Positions 39,677-50,483 of a DNA stretch of 64,000 nucleotides are shown piece by piece. The notes under the pieces are model-generated. The model made no database searches. It saw nothing but the letters and a program-made list of their open reading frames with translations, and was not told the origin of the DNA. The first letter of the stretch is position 1. Every line of letters begins with the position of its first letter. Source of the DNA: Halobacillus sp. Marseille-P3879 (GTDB lineage: Bacteria; Bacillota; Bacilli; Bacillales; Halobacillaceae); assembly GCF_900240285.1 (NCBI RefSeq), contig NZ_OESS01000002.1:682001-746000 (forward strand), given 5' to 3'. Both the position numbers and the translations under genes were made by a program.

Positions 39677-41031
39677 TGTTTTCTAAAGTGTTAATTGCTA
39701 ATAGAGGAGAGATTGCAGCCCGTATTATTCGTACGTGTAAACGATTAGGCATCACGACCGCAGCCGTATACTCTGAAGCTGACCAGGATGCCCCTTATGT
39801 CAGGGAGGCTGATGAAAGCTATCTGATCGGCAAACCGCGTGTGAATGAATCTTATTTAAATATCGATAAAGTAGTAAAAGCGGCTAAAGACTCGGGAGCA
39901 GAAGCGATCCATCCGGGTTACGGCCTGCTCAGTGAAAACGCGGGATTTGCAAAGCGCGTAAAAGAAGAAGGGCTTACGTTTGTGGGTCCCTCATCTGAAG
40001 TAATTGCAAAAATGGGCGATAAAATAGCGGCACGGAATGTGATGAAGCAAGCAGGTGTTCCTGTAGTCCCGGGAACAATGAAGGCAGTGGAAAATGTGGA
40101 AGAAGCAATCGAAATAGCAGAAGAAATGGGTTACCCGGTAATGGTGAAAGCTGCTGCCGGCGGTGGGGGAATTGGAATGCAGGCTGTTTCCTCAAGCGAT
40201 GAATTAACCAAGGCATTTGAGGGGAACCAGAAGCGTGCAAAAACCTTTTTTGGCGATGGAAAAATGTTCATTGAAAAGCAGATTGTAAATCCCCGGCACA
40301 TTGAAATACAAGTTCTGGCTGATCATCATGGGCATGCCCTGCATCTGTTTGAAAGAGAATGCTCGATACAGCGCAGACATCAAAAGGTTATTGAAGAAGC
40401 TCCTTCTCCTTTTCTGTCTGAAAAAACCCGGCAGAAGATGGGCGAAAGTGCGCTTCAAGCTGTACGTACTCTTGGCTATACCAATGCAGGTACGATTGAA
40501 TTCTTAGTAGATGAAAAGGAAAATTATTATTTTCTTGAAATGAATACGCGTCTTCAAGTCGAACATCCCATAACCGAAGAAATCACAGGCATTGATCTCG
40601 TAGAGCAGCAGCTGCGGGTGGCAGCGGGAGAAGTTTTATCCTTTAAACAGAAGGATCTCATCATTGAAGGGCATGCCATAGAAGCAAGAATTTATGCTGA
40701 GGATTCGAATACGTTCTATCCTTCTCCAGGTCAGCTGTCAAGACTCTCTCTTCCTCATGGAGATGGAATTCGTCATGAACTGGCCGTTGATGGGACGTCT
40801 ATCGTTTCTCCCTATTATGATCCCATGATTGCTAAGTTAGTTGTTCATGCACCGTCTAGAGAGGCTGCCATAGAACAGCTGACCACCGCGCTTCATCACT
40901 ATGAAATTGAAGGGATTAAAAGCAATATAATGATGCTGAAGCGGATTGTGACCAATGATCAATTTCTTAAAGGAAATACTACTACATCATTTATTCAAGA
41001 TTACTATTTACCAGCGATCTCACAACAATAA
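39676..41031 (+). CDS. yngHA: Biotin carboxylase subunit (YngHA-like)
   Basis: ATP-dependent carboxylation of biotin on the BCCP, first half of the acyl-CoA (3-methylcrotonyl-CoA by context) carboxylase. 451 residues: KVLIANRGEIAARIIRTCKRLGI, ATP-grasp lid AAAGGGGIGMQAV, ERECSIQRRHQKVIEEAPSP, EMNTRLQVEHPITEEITGIDLV. Unlike many MCC alpha subunits it lacks a fused biotinyl domain, supplied by the next gene. Distinct from the housekeeping accC, which is not in the window. Confidence 0.94.
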   Translation: MFSKVLIANRGEIAARIIRTCKRLGITTAAVYSEADQDAPYVREADESYLIGKPRVNESYLNIDKVVKAAKDSGAEAIHPGYGLLSENAGFAKRVKEEGLTFVGPSSEVIAKMGDKIAARNVMKQAGVPVVPGTMKAVENVEEAIEIAEEMGYPVMVKAAAGGGGIGMQAVSSSDELTKAFEGNQKRAKTFFGDGKMFIEKQIVNPRHIEIQVLADHHGHALHLFERECSIQRRHQKVIEEAPSPFLSEKTRQKMGESALQAVRTLGYTNAGTIEFLVDEKENYYFLEMNTRLQVEHPITEEITGIDLVEQQLRVAAGEVLSFKQKDLIIEGHAIEARIYAEDSNTFYPSPGQLSRLSLPHGDGIRHELAVDGTSIVSPYYDPMIAKLVVHAPSREAAIEQLTTALHHYEIEGIKSNIMMLKRIVTNDQFLKGNTTTSFIQDYYLPAISQQ

Positions 41032-41043
41032 GGAGGAAGACAA

Positions 41044-41256
41044 ATGACTGAAATTAAAGCCTCAATGGCAGGAAGCGTATGGAAAGTCGTCGCCCAGGCA
41101 GGGGAGCAGGTGGCTTCAGGTGACGACATTGTGATTTTAGAATCTATGAAAATGGAAATTCCAATCCCTGCGGAAGCTGAAGGATTGGTGAAAGAATTAA
41201 AAGTAGCTGAAGGTGATTTTGTGAATGAAGGGGACGTTATTGCCATCATCGAGTGA
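41044..41256 (+). CDS. yngHB: Biotin carboxyl carrier protein, small (YngHB-like)
   Basis: 70-residue stand-alone biotinyl domain; biotin attaches to the Lys in LESMKMEIPI. Consists only of the lipoyl/biotinyl barrel, without the N-terminal extension of AccB. Follows the biotin carboxylase after 12 bp with AAGGAGG. Serves the carboxylase formed with yngHA and yngE. Confidence 0.95.
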   Translation: MTEIKASMAGSVWKVVAQAGEQVASGDDIVILESMKMEIPIPAEAEGLVKELKVAEGDFVNEGDVIAIIE

Positions 41257-41270
41257 TAAGGAGTGTAAGC

Positions 41271-42188
41271 ATGAAAGCTCTGCCCAAATTCGTAACCATT
41301 AAAGAGGTGGGCCCGCGAGACGGTCTGCAGAATGAACCGGAACAGATTCCTACGGAAATCAAAGTAGAATGGATCGATCTTTTATCTAAAGCAGGATTTA
41401 CATCAATTGAGGCCAGCTCTTTCGTCCACCCAAAATGGATTCCTCAACTGAAGGACGCAAAAGAAGTGATGCAGCAAATAAGGCGGGAACCTGGGGTAGG
41501 CTATTCAGCCCTGGTTCCCAACTATAAAGGGCTTAATGTTGCGCTAGAAGCCAATGTTGATGAAGTGGCTGTATTTATGTCTGCCAGTGAAGCTCATAAC
41601 CTGCGGAACATTAATAAATCGATTGAAGAAACATATCCAATATTAGAAAAAGTTATCAAAGAGGCAAAGCTGCATAACAAACGAGTAAGAGGTTACGTAT
41701 CAACGGTGTTTGGGTGTCCTTATGATGGAGAGGTCCCAATTCCCAAAGTTATTGAGGTGTCTCAGCATCTTTTAAATATGGGAGCGGATGACCTATCGCT
41801 TGGAGATACCATTGGTGCAGCTGATCCTCTGCAAGTTGACCATTTTCTAAAGGAAATAAAGGGAGTACTTAACTTTAATCAGATTGCCATGCATTTCCAT
41901 AATACAAACGGTATGGCACTGGCAAATGTGCTGGTTGCCCTTCAGCATGGCATAGTGATTTATGACAGCGCCTTAGGCGGACTAGGGGGGTGCCCTTACG
42001 CAAAAGGAGCATCCGGAAATCTGGCTACAGACGATTTAGTTCATATGCTTCACAAAATGGGGATTAAGACCGGGATTGATGAAACTAAACTAACTGAGGC
42101 AGCTGTTTATATTCAGGATGCATTAAACAAAGAGCTCACAAGTCATCAGATGCAAGTACTAAACCGCACGATGCAGGAGGAGGCCTGA
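41271..42188 (+). CDS. yngG: Hydroxymethylglutaryl-CoA lyase (YngG-like)
   Basis: Cleaves HMG-CoA to acetoacetate and acetyl-CoA, the last step of leucine breakdown. 305-residue TIM barrel: KEVGPRDGLQNEPEQIPTE (catalytic Arg and Asp), metal ligands in AMHFHNTNGMALANVL, and the Cys loop GLGGCPYAKGASGNLATDD. Start ATG 41271 follows AAGGAG; an earlier in-frame start overlapping the BCCP stop is rejected. Confidence 0.95.
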   Translation: MKALPKFVTIKEVGPRDGLQNEPEQIPTEIKVEWIDLLSKAGFTSIEASSFVHPKWIPQLKDAKEVMQQIRREPGVGYSALVPNYKGLNVALEANVDEVAVFMSASEAHNLRNINKSIEETYPILEKVIKEAKLHNKRVRGYVSTVFGCPYDGEVPIPKVIEVSQHLLNMGADDLSLGDTIGAADPLQVDHFLKEIKGVLNFNQIAMHFHNTNGMALANVLVALQHGIVIYDSALGGLGGCPYAKGASGNLATDDLVHMLHKMGIKTGIDETKLTEAAVYIQDALNKELTSHQMQVLNRTMQEEA

Positions 42189-42190
42189 TT

Positions 42191-42967
42191 ATGGTTTTGG
42201 TAGAACTGGAGGTTATTGAATCTCATATTGGCTGGCTTACTATAAATAGAAGTGATGCAGCCAACAGCTTATCTCATAATGTATTAAACCAACTGGCGCA
42301 GCGGCTGGATGAGATTGATGAATCCAACATAAGAGTACTTGTTATAACCGGAAGCGGTTCCAAAGCTTTTTGCGCAGGCGCGGATTTAAAAGAAAGATCG
42401 GGAATGACAGACGAGGAAGTTGTTCGTACGGTGAAGAAAATTGGAGATACGATCAGCAAAATTGAACAATTATCTATCCCAACGATAGCTATGATAAATG
42501 GTGCAGCTTACGGCGGAGGGCTTGAATTGGCACTTGCTTGTGATATTCGCACGATGAGTAAAGACGCTAAATGCGGTTTAACGGAAACTTCTCTGGCCAT
42601 TATTCCTGGAGCAGGAGGGACCCAGCGTCTGCCTCGATTAATCGGCCCCGGGAAAGCTAAAGAAATGATATTCACAGCAAAGCCGGTGACTGCTCAGGAG
42701 GCCTTTGCCATCCATCTTGTCGAATCAATTTTCACCACCGAAGAATTAGCAGAGCAGACTCTCCATATGGCCCGGACAATAAGTAAGAACGGTCCTGAAG
42801 CATTAAAAATGGCAAAGACTGCGATTAACCATGGGTGTGAGGTCGACCTCAGGACAGGTCTTGAGTTTGAAAGACAATGCTATAAGCACACTATCCCTAC
42901 AAGCGATCGAATAGAAGGGATACAGGCTTTTAAGGAAAAACGCAAGCCGGAATTTAAAGGGAAATAG
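42191..42967 (+). CDS. yngF: Enoyl-CoA hydratase, probably methylglutaconyl-CoA hydratase (YngF-like)
   Basis: 258-residue crotonase. Oxyanion-hole segments AFCAGADLKERSGM and MINGAAYGGGLELALACDIR; catalytic Glu in GLTETSLAIIPGAGGTQRLPRLIG. By neighbourhood it would hydrate 3-methylglutaconyl-CoA to HMG-CoA. Strong GGAGGAGG just upstream inside the yngG end; gap of 2 bp indicates coupling. Confidence 0.93.
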   Translation: MVLVELEVIESHIGWLTINRSDAANSLSHNVLNQLAQRLDEIDESNIRVLVITGSGSKAFCAGADLKERSGMTDEEVVRTVKKIGDTISKIEQLSIPTIAMINGAAYGGGLELALACDIRTMSKDAKCGLTETSLAIIPGAGGTQRLPRLIGPGKAKEMIFTAKPVTAQEAFAIHLVESIFTTEELAEQTLHMARTISKNGPEALKMAKTAINHGCEVDLRTGLEFERQCYKHTIPTSDRIEGIQAFKEKRKPEFKGK

Positions 42968-42984
42968 AGAAGGGGGTATTATCG

Positions 42985-44508
42985 ATGAACGATACGTTGC
43001 AATCAATGAAGGAAAAAGTAGCCTCAGGCGGACTCGATAAATATCACGAAAGCAATCGCAGCAAGGGGAAAATGTTCGTACGCGAACGTCTGCAGCGATT
43101 GTTTGACGATGACTTAAATATTGAAGATGCTTTTTTTGCCAATTGTATGGATGGTTCATTACCTGCTGATGGCGTAATCACAGGGATCGGAAAGATTAAC
43201 GGAGAGCAAGTATGTGTGATGGCAAATGATTCAACGGTTAAAGCGGGATCATGGGGGGCACGTACGGTTGAAAAAATTATAAGAATACAAGAGACAGCCA
43301 TGAAGCTGGAAATTCCTATGCTGTATTTAGTTGATTCGGCAGGTGCCCGGATTACAGACCAAGTCGAAATGTTCCCCAATCGAAGAGGGGCAGGACGAAT
43401 TTTTCATAATCAAATTAAGCTTTCAGGCAGGGTGCCGCAAGTTTGTCTTTTATTCGGCCCTTCTGCGGCAGGTGGAGCTTATATCCCGGCGTTTTGTGAC
43501 ATTGTAGTGATGGTGGACGGAAATGCCTCTATGTACTTAGGATCCCCAAGAATGGCGGAGAAGGTTATAGGAGAAAAAGTAAGTTTGGAAGAAATGGGCG
43601 GAGCTGAAATGCATTGTTCCATCTCAGGCTGCGGAGATGTTTTAGCTGCGGATGAAGAAGAAGCCATTCATTATGCAAGACGCTATTTAAGCTATTTCCC
43701 AACGAACTTTAGAACTGCACCTAAACGCGTAGAAACGATTGATCCAGCGTCATTTGAAAAAAGTATTTCCGATCTTATTCCAACCAACCAAAATGCCCCT
43801 TTTGATATGTATCAATTGATAGAACGTATTATTGACGAGCAATCCTTCTGTGAAATTAAAAAGAAATTTGCTCCTGAAATAATTACGGGGCTGGCAAGGA
43901 TGGATGGTCGTACGATAGGGATAATCGCCAATCAGCCGCGTGCAAAAGGCGGGGTGTTATTTCCTGATTCAGCAGATAAATCAGCGAAGTTCATGCAGCT
44001 TTGCGATGCGTTTAATATACCGCTGCTCTTCTTAGTTGATATCCCGGGTTTTATGATTGGTACTAGGGTAGAACGCGCTGGGATCATCCGGCACGGAGCA
44101 AAAATGCTTTCTGCCATGAGTGAGGCTACAGTACCTAAAATTTCTGTTATTGTGCGCAAAGCATATGGAGCGGGACTTTACGCCATGGCTGGCCCTGCGT
44201 TTGAACCTGATGCCTGTATTGCACTTCCGACTGCGCAGATTGCAGTTATGGGACCTGAAGCAGCAGTTAACGCAGTGTATGCTAATAAGATTGCTGCACT
44301 GGAGGAAGCCGACCGCCCTGCATTTATAAAAGAGAAACAGGAAGAATACAAAGAAAACATTGATTTATACCGATTAGCTTCAGAAATGGTAATAGATGAT
44401 ATCGTGCAGCCTGATCACCTTAGAGCTGATTTAATGAATCGATTTGAAGCTTATCAAACAAAAAATGTGACTTTTACAGACAGAAAGCACGGAGTATATC
44501 CTGTATAA
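42985..44508 (+). CDS. yngE: Acyl-CoA carboxylase carboxyltransferase subunit (YngE-like, MCC beta type)
   Basis: Transfers carboxyl from biotin to an acyl-CoA. 507 residues with the two crotonase-like halves: LYLVDSAGARITDQVEMFPNRRGAGRIFHNQIKLSGRVPQVCLLFGPSAAGGAYIPAFCD and FLVDIPGFMIGTRVERAGIIRHGAKML, typical of 3-methylcrotonyl-CoA carboxylase beta subunits. Last gene of the operon; transcription ends in the left hairpin of the repeat at 44548-44834. Confidence 0.94.
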   Translation: MNDTLQSMKEKVASGGLDKYHESNRSKGKMFVRERLQRLFDDDLNIEDAFFANCMDGSLPADGVITGIGKINGEQVCVMANDSTVKAGSWGARTVEKIIRIQETAMKLEIPMLYLVDSAGARITDQVEMFPNRRGAGRIFHNQIKLSGRVPQVCLLFGPSAAGGAYIPAFCDIVVMVDGNASMYLGSPRMAEKVIGEKVSLEEMGGAEMHCSISGCGDVLAADEEEAIHYARRYLSYFPTNFRTAPKRVETIDPASFEKSISDLIPTNQNAPFDMYQLIERIIDEQSFCEIKKKFAPEIITGLARMDGRTIGIIANQPRAKGGVLFPDSADKSAKFMQLCDAFNIPLLFLVDIPGFMIGTRVERAGIIRHGAKMLSAMSEATVPKISVIVRKAYGAGLYAMAGPAFEPDACIALPTAQIAVMGPEAAVNAVYANKIAALEEADRPAFIKEKQEEYKENIDLYRLASEMVIDDIVQPDHLRADLMNRFEAYQTKNVTFTDRKHGVYPV

Positions 44509-44547
44509 TAACAAGAAAGTTATACTGATGGATCTGTCTTAATTTAT

Positions 44548-44834
44548 AAAAATGTCGCCTGGCCGGGTGGCATTCAGGCTGTCGAGAACTTTCTCGACAG
44601 CTTTATTTGTGTGCCCAGAGCTTCGTGATCAGACAAGAAAAGGATTATCTGCACTGCACAAGGATGAGGAAGACTACGATGGATCTGTCTGCCCCGCAGT
44701 GGGGGTTTAAGAGAGGCCCGGGCGTTCGTCAGCGGAAGCGAATTGTATTCGCCCGCACGAGCACACCAAAAAAGCTTGTAGAAAAAACGGGGCTTCTCTA
44801 CAAGCTGAATGTCCATATAGTCGGTGGCATTTTT
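44548..44834. repeat. 287-bp MITE-like element with imperfect 35-40 bp terminal inverted repeats
   Basis: Ends begin AAAAATG and carry related sequence (CATTCAG then a CTGTCGAGAA or CTTGTAGAGAA hairpin). The left hairpin (44578-44601) has a perfect 11-bp stem followed by TTTATTT and terminates yngE; the right one, read on the minus strand, has stem AGCTTGTAGA/TCTACAAGCT plus T6 and terminates the convergent synthetase gene. The centre has no believable gene. A related arm is found at 25253-25356. Confidence 0.72.
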
Positions 44835-44841
44835 ATTTGAT

Positions 44842-46806
44842 TTATTTTTTGGAAAGCTGGGTAGTGCCGATATTTTGAATTTCCTTCAAAGTATAGGAAT
44901 TCTCAAGAGCGCTTAAGTCGCCGGCGGGTTGATTTAAATAAGCTGCTTTTATGGCTCTTCTCATCACTTTTGCATTTCTTGTCTTCGGTAAATCAGAAAC
45001 AGCAAACACTTTCCGGGGAGCTAATGCTTTTCCAAGTTTATAGATTAAATACTCTTTTAATTCAACCATTAAAGCTTCTGTCGGCTCAACATCATGATTT
45101 AAAACAACGAAGGAAACAGGCTCCTCTCCTTTGACGTCGTGAGGTACACCGATTACTCCTGCTTCCGTTACGGCTTCATGGCCTACCAGCACGGATTCGA
45201 CTTCGGCAGGACCCAGACGTTTTCCGGCTACGTTTAGGACGTCGTCTGATCTTCCGGTGATGGTATAATAACCATCTTGATCAACAGCAACCCAGTCTCC
45301 ATGCACCCAGATATCCTCGTAACGGTTCCAATAAGTATCACGGTATCGCTGATCATCGTTTAAGAACCCTTTCGTCATACCGACCCAGGGCTGTTTTAAT
45401 ACAAGTTCTCCAACCTCGTCAGCTAAGGAACAGCCATTCTCATCGTATACATCTATATCCATGCCAGGCAAAGGAGCATTGAATGTGACAGGTTGAATCG
45501 GACGAACGAGTACATTTCCTAATATACCTCCGGAGATCTCAGTACCGCCGGAGTAATTAAAAATTGGAACTTTAGATCGGCCTACATGTTTAAACAGCCA
45601 TTTCCACGGTTCAGGGTTCCAAGGTTCTCCAGTTGATGCAATTAACTGGAGGGAAGAGAGGTCATGGTTATTAATCCAGTCTGTGCCGTGCTTCATCATG
45701 GAGCGGATTAAGGTAGGGGAGATCCCTAAATGAGTAACATTATAGTAATCGACCATTTTCCAAAGACGATCAGGTGTTTTATAATCAGGAGTTCCTTCGA
45801 ACATTACGATGGATGCTCCATTAAGCAGTCCTCCGTATACGAGAAAAGGACCCATCATCCACCCCATATCGGTGTACCAAAAAATCGTATCTTCCTTCTT
45901 GAGGTCCATACCAATACCAGCGTCAAATGCAGCTTTAATTGGAAAACCGGAATGGGTATGAAGGACACCTTTAGGTTTACCCGTCGTGCCTGAAGTATAA
46001 ATTAACATAAATTCATCATTTGCTTTCATTGCTTTAGGTGAATATGGCTTATTTTCCTTAAGAAGAGAATGATAACTAATATCCTTTTCTTTGTTCCAAG
46101 GTATTTCCTCACTTGTACGCCGGACGACGACAATGTGTTCAAGATTTCTGCATTGTTTAGCAGCTTCATCTGCTTCTTGTTTCATTTTTACCGTTTTTCC
46201 TCTACGGTAAAATCCGTCGGCCGTAATTAGCACCCTCGATCCGGAAGCGCTTACACGGGTGGCGATAGCATCCGCTTTATACCCTGAAAATATCGGACAG
46301 ATAATTGCCCCGATTTTCGAAACGGCAAGCATAGCAATCAGTGTTTCCTTAATCATCGGCATGTAAAGTGTGATAATGTCACCTTGTTCGATACCTAATT
46401 GTTCCAGCCCGTGGGCGAATGCATCTACTTCCTGCTGTAGTTCTTTATAGGATAAGGAAACTCTTTCTTCATTATCACCTTCCCAGTATAACGCGGTTTT
46501 GTGCTGGGTAGTAGGATCATCTGCCCATTTATCTAAAGCGTTATGGGCTACATTGATCTCGCCGCCTGTAAACCACTCAGGATACTGGATCCCTTTTGAA
46601 AGGTCGAGAACTTGATCATACTCTTTGTACCATTCTACACCAAGGACGGAGACTGCCTGTTCCCACAGCCATTCAATATCCTGAATAGACTGTCGATGGA
46701 ATTCATCATAATGATCAAACCCTAAAGATTTCATCCATTGGTATAATCGTGTGTTTTTCATTGATTCCTCATCAGGTATCCATGCTGCTTCGAATTCGCT
46801 CATCAT
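44842..46806 (-). CDS. Acetyl-CoA synthetase-like AMP-binding enzyme
   Basis: 654 residues, ACS architecture: N-terminal ACAS_N region (YKEYDQVLDLSKGIQYPEWFTGGEINVAHNALD), P-loop YTSGTTGKPKGVLHTH, WYTDMGWMMGPFLVYGGLLNG, WVHGDWVAVDQDGYYTITGRSDDVLNVAGKRLGPAEVES and C-terminal catalytic Lys region (TRNAKVMRRAIKAAY). The acid could be acetate, propionate or acetoacetate; acetoacetate would fit the neighbouring leucine pathway, but this is inference. AGGAGG precedes two adjacent ATGs (46806 and 46803). A TetR-type palindrome lies 68 bp upstream. Confidence 0.9.
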   Translation of the reverse strand: MMSEFEAAWIPDEESMKNTRLYQWMKSLGFDHYDEFHRQSIQDIEWLWEQAVSVLGVEWYKEYDQVLDLSKGIQYPEWFTGGEINVAHNALDKWADDPTTQHKTALYWEGDNEERVSLSYKELQQEVDAFAHGLEQLGIEQGDIITLYMPMIKETLIAMLAVSKIGAIICPIFSGYKADAIATRVSASGSRVLITADGFYRRGKTVKMKQEADEAAKQCRNLEHIVVVRRTSEEIPWNKEKDISYHSLLKENKPYSPKAMKANDEFMLIYTSGTTGKPKGVLHTHSGFPIKAAFDAGIGMDLKKEDTIFWYTDMGWMMGPFLVYGGLLNGASIVMFEGTPDYKTPDRLWKMVDYYNVTHLGISPTLIRSMMKHGTDWINNHDLSSLQLIASTGEPWNPEPWKWLFKHVGRSKVPIFNYSGGTEISGGILGNVLVRPIQPVTFNAPLPGMDIDVYDENGCSLADEVGELVLKQPWVGMTKGFLNDDQRYRDTYWNRYEDIWVHGDWVAVDQDGYYTITGRSDDVLNVAGKRLGPAEVESVLVGHEAVTEAGVIGVPHDVKGEEPVSFVVLNHDVEPTEALMVELKEYLIYKLGKALAPRKVFAVSDLPKTRNAKVMRRAIKAAYLNQPAGDLSALENSYTLKEIQNIGTTQLSKK

Positions 46807-48277
<1,471 letters not shown>

Positions 48278-48290
48278 GGAGTTTTCCGCT

Positions 48291-49460
48291 TTGAAAATCG
48301 CCATAATCACTGAAACTTTTCTGCCATCTACTGACGGAGTAGTAACAAGATTGAAAGAAGCAATTAAATATCTTAGGCAGCAAGATCATGAAGTTGTTGT
48401 TATTGCTCCGGATTTTGGCGTAACTGAATATGAAGGTGCGATTGTTGAAGGGGTAAAAACAACTACAATGCCTTTTTACAGGTACAGAGAATTCTCTATG
48501 CCGCAAAAAAAGGTGAAATCTTTATTACTTGAACATGATCCGGATATTGTACATGTAGTGAATCCGGCTTTAGTTGGTGTCTCAGGAGTCTACTATGCAA
48601 ATAAATTGGATTACCCTTTAATCGCTTCTTATCACACACATGTTCCTAAGTATTTAGAATACTATCGCTTGTACCCGTTCGTTCCATTAGTTTGGTGGTA
48701 TTTTAAAAAGCTTCACAATTATGCAGATTATAACCTGTGTACTTCTAAAGCGATTCAAGGAGAATTGCAGGAAAAGAAATTTCATAACGTGCATGTGTGG
48801 GATCGAGGCGTAGCCATTGATCATTTTCATCCCTCTCACAAGAACAAAGAGATGAGAAACAGACTTTCAAGTGGTGAACCTGACAATAAATTAATTGTAT
48901 TCGTTGGAAGGCTGGCACCTGAGAAGGAAATTCATAAAATCAAACCATTATTAGATCAACGCGACGATTTGTCCTTAGCAATTGTGGGAGATGGACCGGA
49001 AAAAGAGGCACTGGAAAAAACCTTTGCCGGAACTAAAACCACTTTTACAGGTTTACTGCATGGAGACGACCTGGCTCAAGCCTTTGCTTCATCCGATGCC
49101 CTGATTTTTCCGTCTGTTACGGAGACACTTGGATTAGTCATCCTGGAATCAATGGCTTCAGGATTACCGGTTATTGCCGCAAAAAGCGGCCCAACCATGG
49201 AACAGGTGGAAGACGGCCGAACAGGACTGCTATTTGAGAATGAAAATACAAATAGTATGATCGAAGCGATTAATCGATTAGAAGATAAAGAATTATATAA
49301 CCAACTGTGTGAAAATGCAAGAAGCGAAGCAGAGAAGTTCAGCTGGCAAAAGCCTTCAGAACAGATATTGGAATTTTACCACGAAACATTAGAAGCATAT
49401 CAACAAAACAAGGCAAAATCTCGATCTTCACGAAAATCTAAAATTAAGGTCACAGAGTAA
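48291..49460 (+). CDS. GT4 glycosyltransferase, probable sulfoquinovosyltransferase (SqdX-like)
   Basis: Expected to transfer sulfoquinovose from UDP-sulfoquinovose to diacylglycerol. 389 residues, GT-B fold: KIAIITETFLPSTDGVVTRLKEAIKYL N-terminus, HVVNPALVGVSGVYYANKLDYPLIASYHTHVPKYLEYY, and C-terminal nucleotide-sugar motif PSVTETLGLVILESMASGLPVIAAKSGPTMEQVEDG (EX7E). The assignment to sulfolipid synthesis rests on adjacency to sqdB and on SqdX-like pattern. TTG start at 48291; its AAGGAG overlaps the sqdB stop. Basic C-terminal tail. Confidence 0.87.
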   Translation: MKIAIITETFLPSTDGVVTRLKEAIKYLRQQDHEVVVIAPDFGVTEYEGAIVEGVKTTTMPFYRYREFSMPQKKVKSLLLEHDPDIVHVVNPALVGVSGVYYANKLDYPLIASYHTHVPKYLEYYRLYPFVPLVWWYFKKLHNYADYNLCTSKAIQGELQEKKFHNVHVWDRGVAIDHFHPSHKNKEMRNRLSSGEPDNKLIVFVGRLAPEKEIHKIKPLLDQRDDLSLAIVGDGPEKEALEKTFAGTKTTFTGLLHGDDLAQAFASSDALIFPSVTETLGLVILESMASGLPVIAAKSGPTMEQVEDGRTGLLFENENTNSMIEAINRLEDKELYNQLCENARSEAEKFSWQKPSEQILEFYHETLEAYQQNKAKSRSSRKSKIKVTE

Positions 49461-49486
49461 GCCAAAAACTCTGTGGCTTTTTTTTT

Positions 49487-49487
<1 letters not shown>
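49450..49487 (+). terminator. Terminator after the sulfolipid operon
   Basis: CACAGAGT / ACTCTGTG 8-bp stem (49451-49475), with the GT stop in its left arm, and a run of nine T. Confidence 0.85.
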
Positions 49488-49905
<418 letters not shown>

Positions 49906-50463
49906 ATGAAAAAAGTCTCCTTTTTTCTAAGTATGCTTGCCGGTTTTTTGATTTTCCTTTCACGTCCTAAAAAAGTACTGGCTCCTATTACTCAACAGCA
50001 TCAAGGTTTATATCCAGGTACAGAAATCGAGATTGAAGCTGGTGATTTACTCTTTTCTCCTATTGGAAAAAGCGAATCAAAATACGTGGGACATGTAGGT
50101 ATCCTGGACACAAATCATAAAGTTACCCACTCCGTTCCATCCGGTTTAATACAAGACTCAGTAGAAAATTACTGTAAAAAGTTTGGATCGATTACAATTT
50201 ATGCTCCACGCCGACCAGAACATGGGTTAAAGGCTGCATCTTACTTAAAGAATCTCTATAATAAATTTCCTAAAGCAGATTATAAAGTCTTCTCCTCTCT
50301 TGCCTATTCAGAAGGTAAGCAATACTGCACCAAAATTGTATGGCTCAGTTATAAAAAAGGAGCCGGAATAAACCTTGGCAGTCTTCCTGATTATGCCAAA
50401 GCCGTACACCCTCGTTTTATAAGAGATTTATCATTTTTATATAAAAAAGGTGCCATCAATTAA
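49906..50463 (+). CDS. YiiX/YebB-like papain-fold cysteine hydrolase, exported
   Basis: 185 residues. N-terminal hydrophobic segment (KKVSFFLSMLAGFLIFL) acts as signal or anchor. The NlpC/P60-superfamily permuted papain pattern is visible: EAGDLLFSPIG, His in YVGHVGILD, and the putative nucleophile Cys in GKQYCTKIVWLSYKK. YiiX-type members act on cell-wall or lipid-linked substrates, but the substrate here is unknown. The ribosome site is weak (GAATGGATG). The stop lies within a bidirectional hairpin. Lies inside the 24-bp inverted repeats. Confidence 0.82.
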   Translation: MKKVSFFLSMLAGFLIFLSRPKKVLAPITQQHQGLYPGTEIEIEAGDLLFSPIGKSESKYVGHVGILDTNHKVTHSVPSGLIQDSVENYCKKFGSITIYAPRRPEHGLKAASYLKNLYNKFPKADYKVFSSLAYSEGKQYCTKIVWLSYKKGAGINLGSLPDYAKAVHPRFIRDLSFLYKKGAIN

Positions 50464-50482
50464 ATGATGCAGCACCTTTTGC
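50443..50482. terminator. Bidirectional terminator between the hydrolase and MFS genes
   Basis: AAAAGGTGC-CATCA / TGATG-CAGCACCTTTT stem with short loop; A-run and T-run on both sides. Confidence 0.78.
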
Positions 50483-50483
50483 C

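Noticed and set aside
44574-44840. Overlapping short ORFs inside the 44.5-44.8 kb repeat
   Set aside because: They arise from GC-rich hairpin sequence in a repeat element, on both strands, without ribosome sites.
46241-46254. cre-like GGAAGCGCTTACA within the synthetase gene
   Set aside because: Lies more than 550 bp inside the coding region with mismatches at the end; more likely codon-derived than a working CcpA site.
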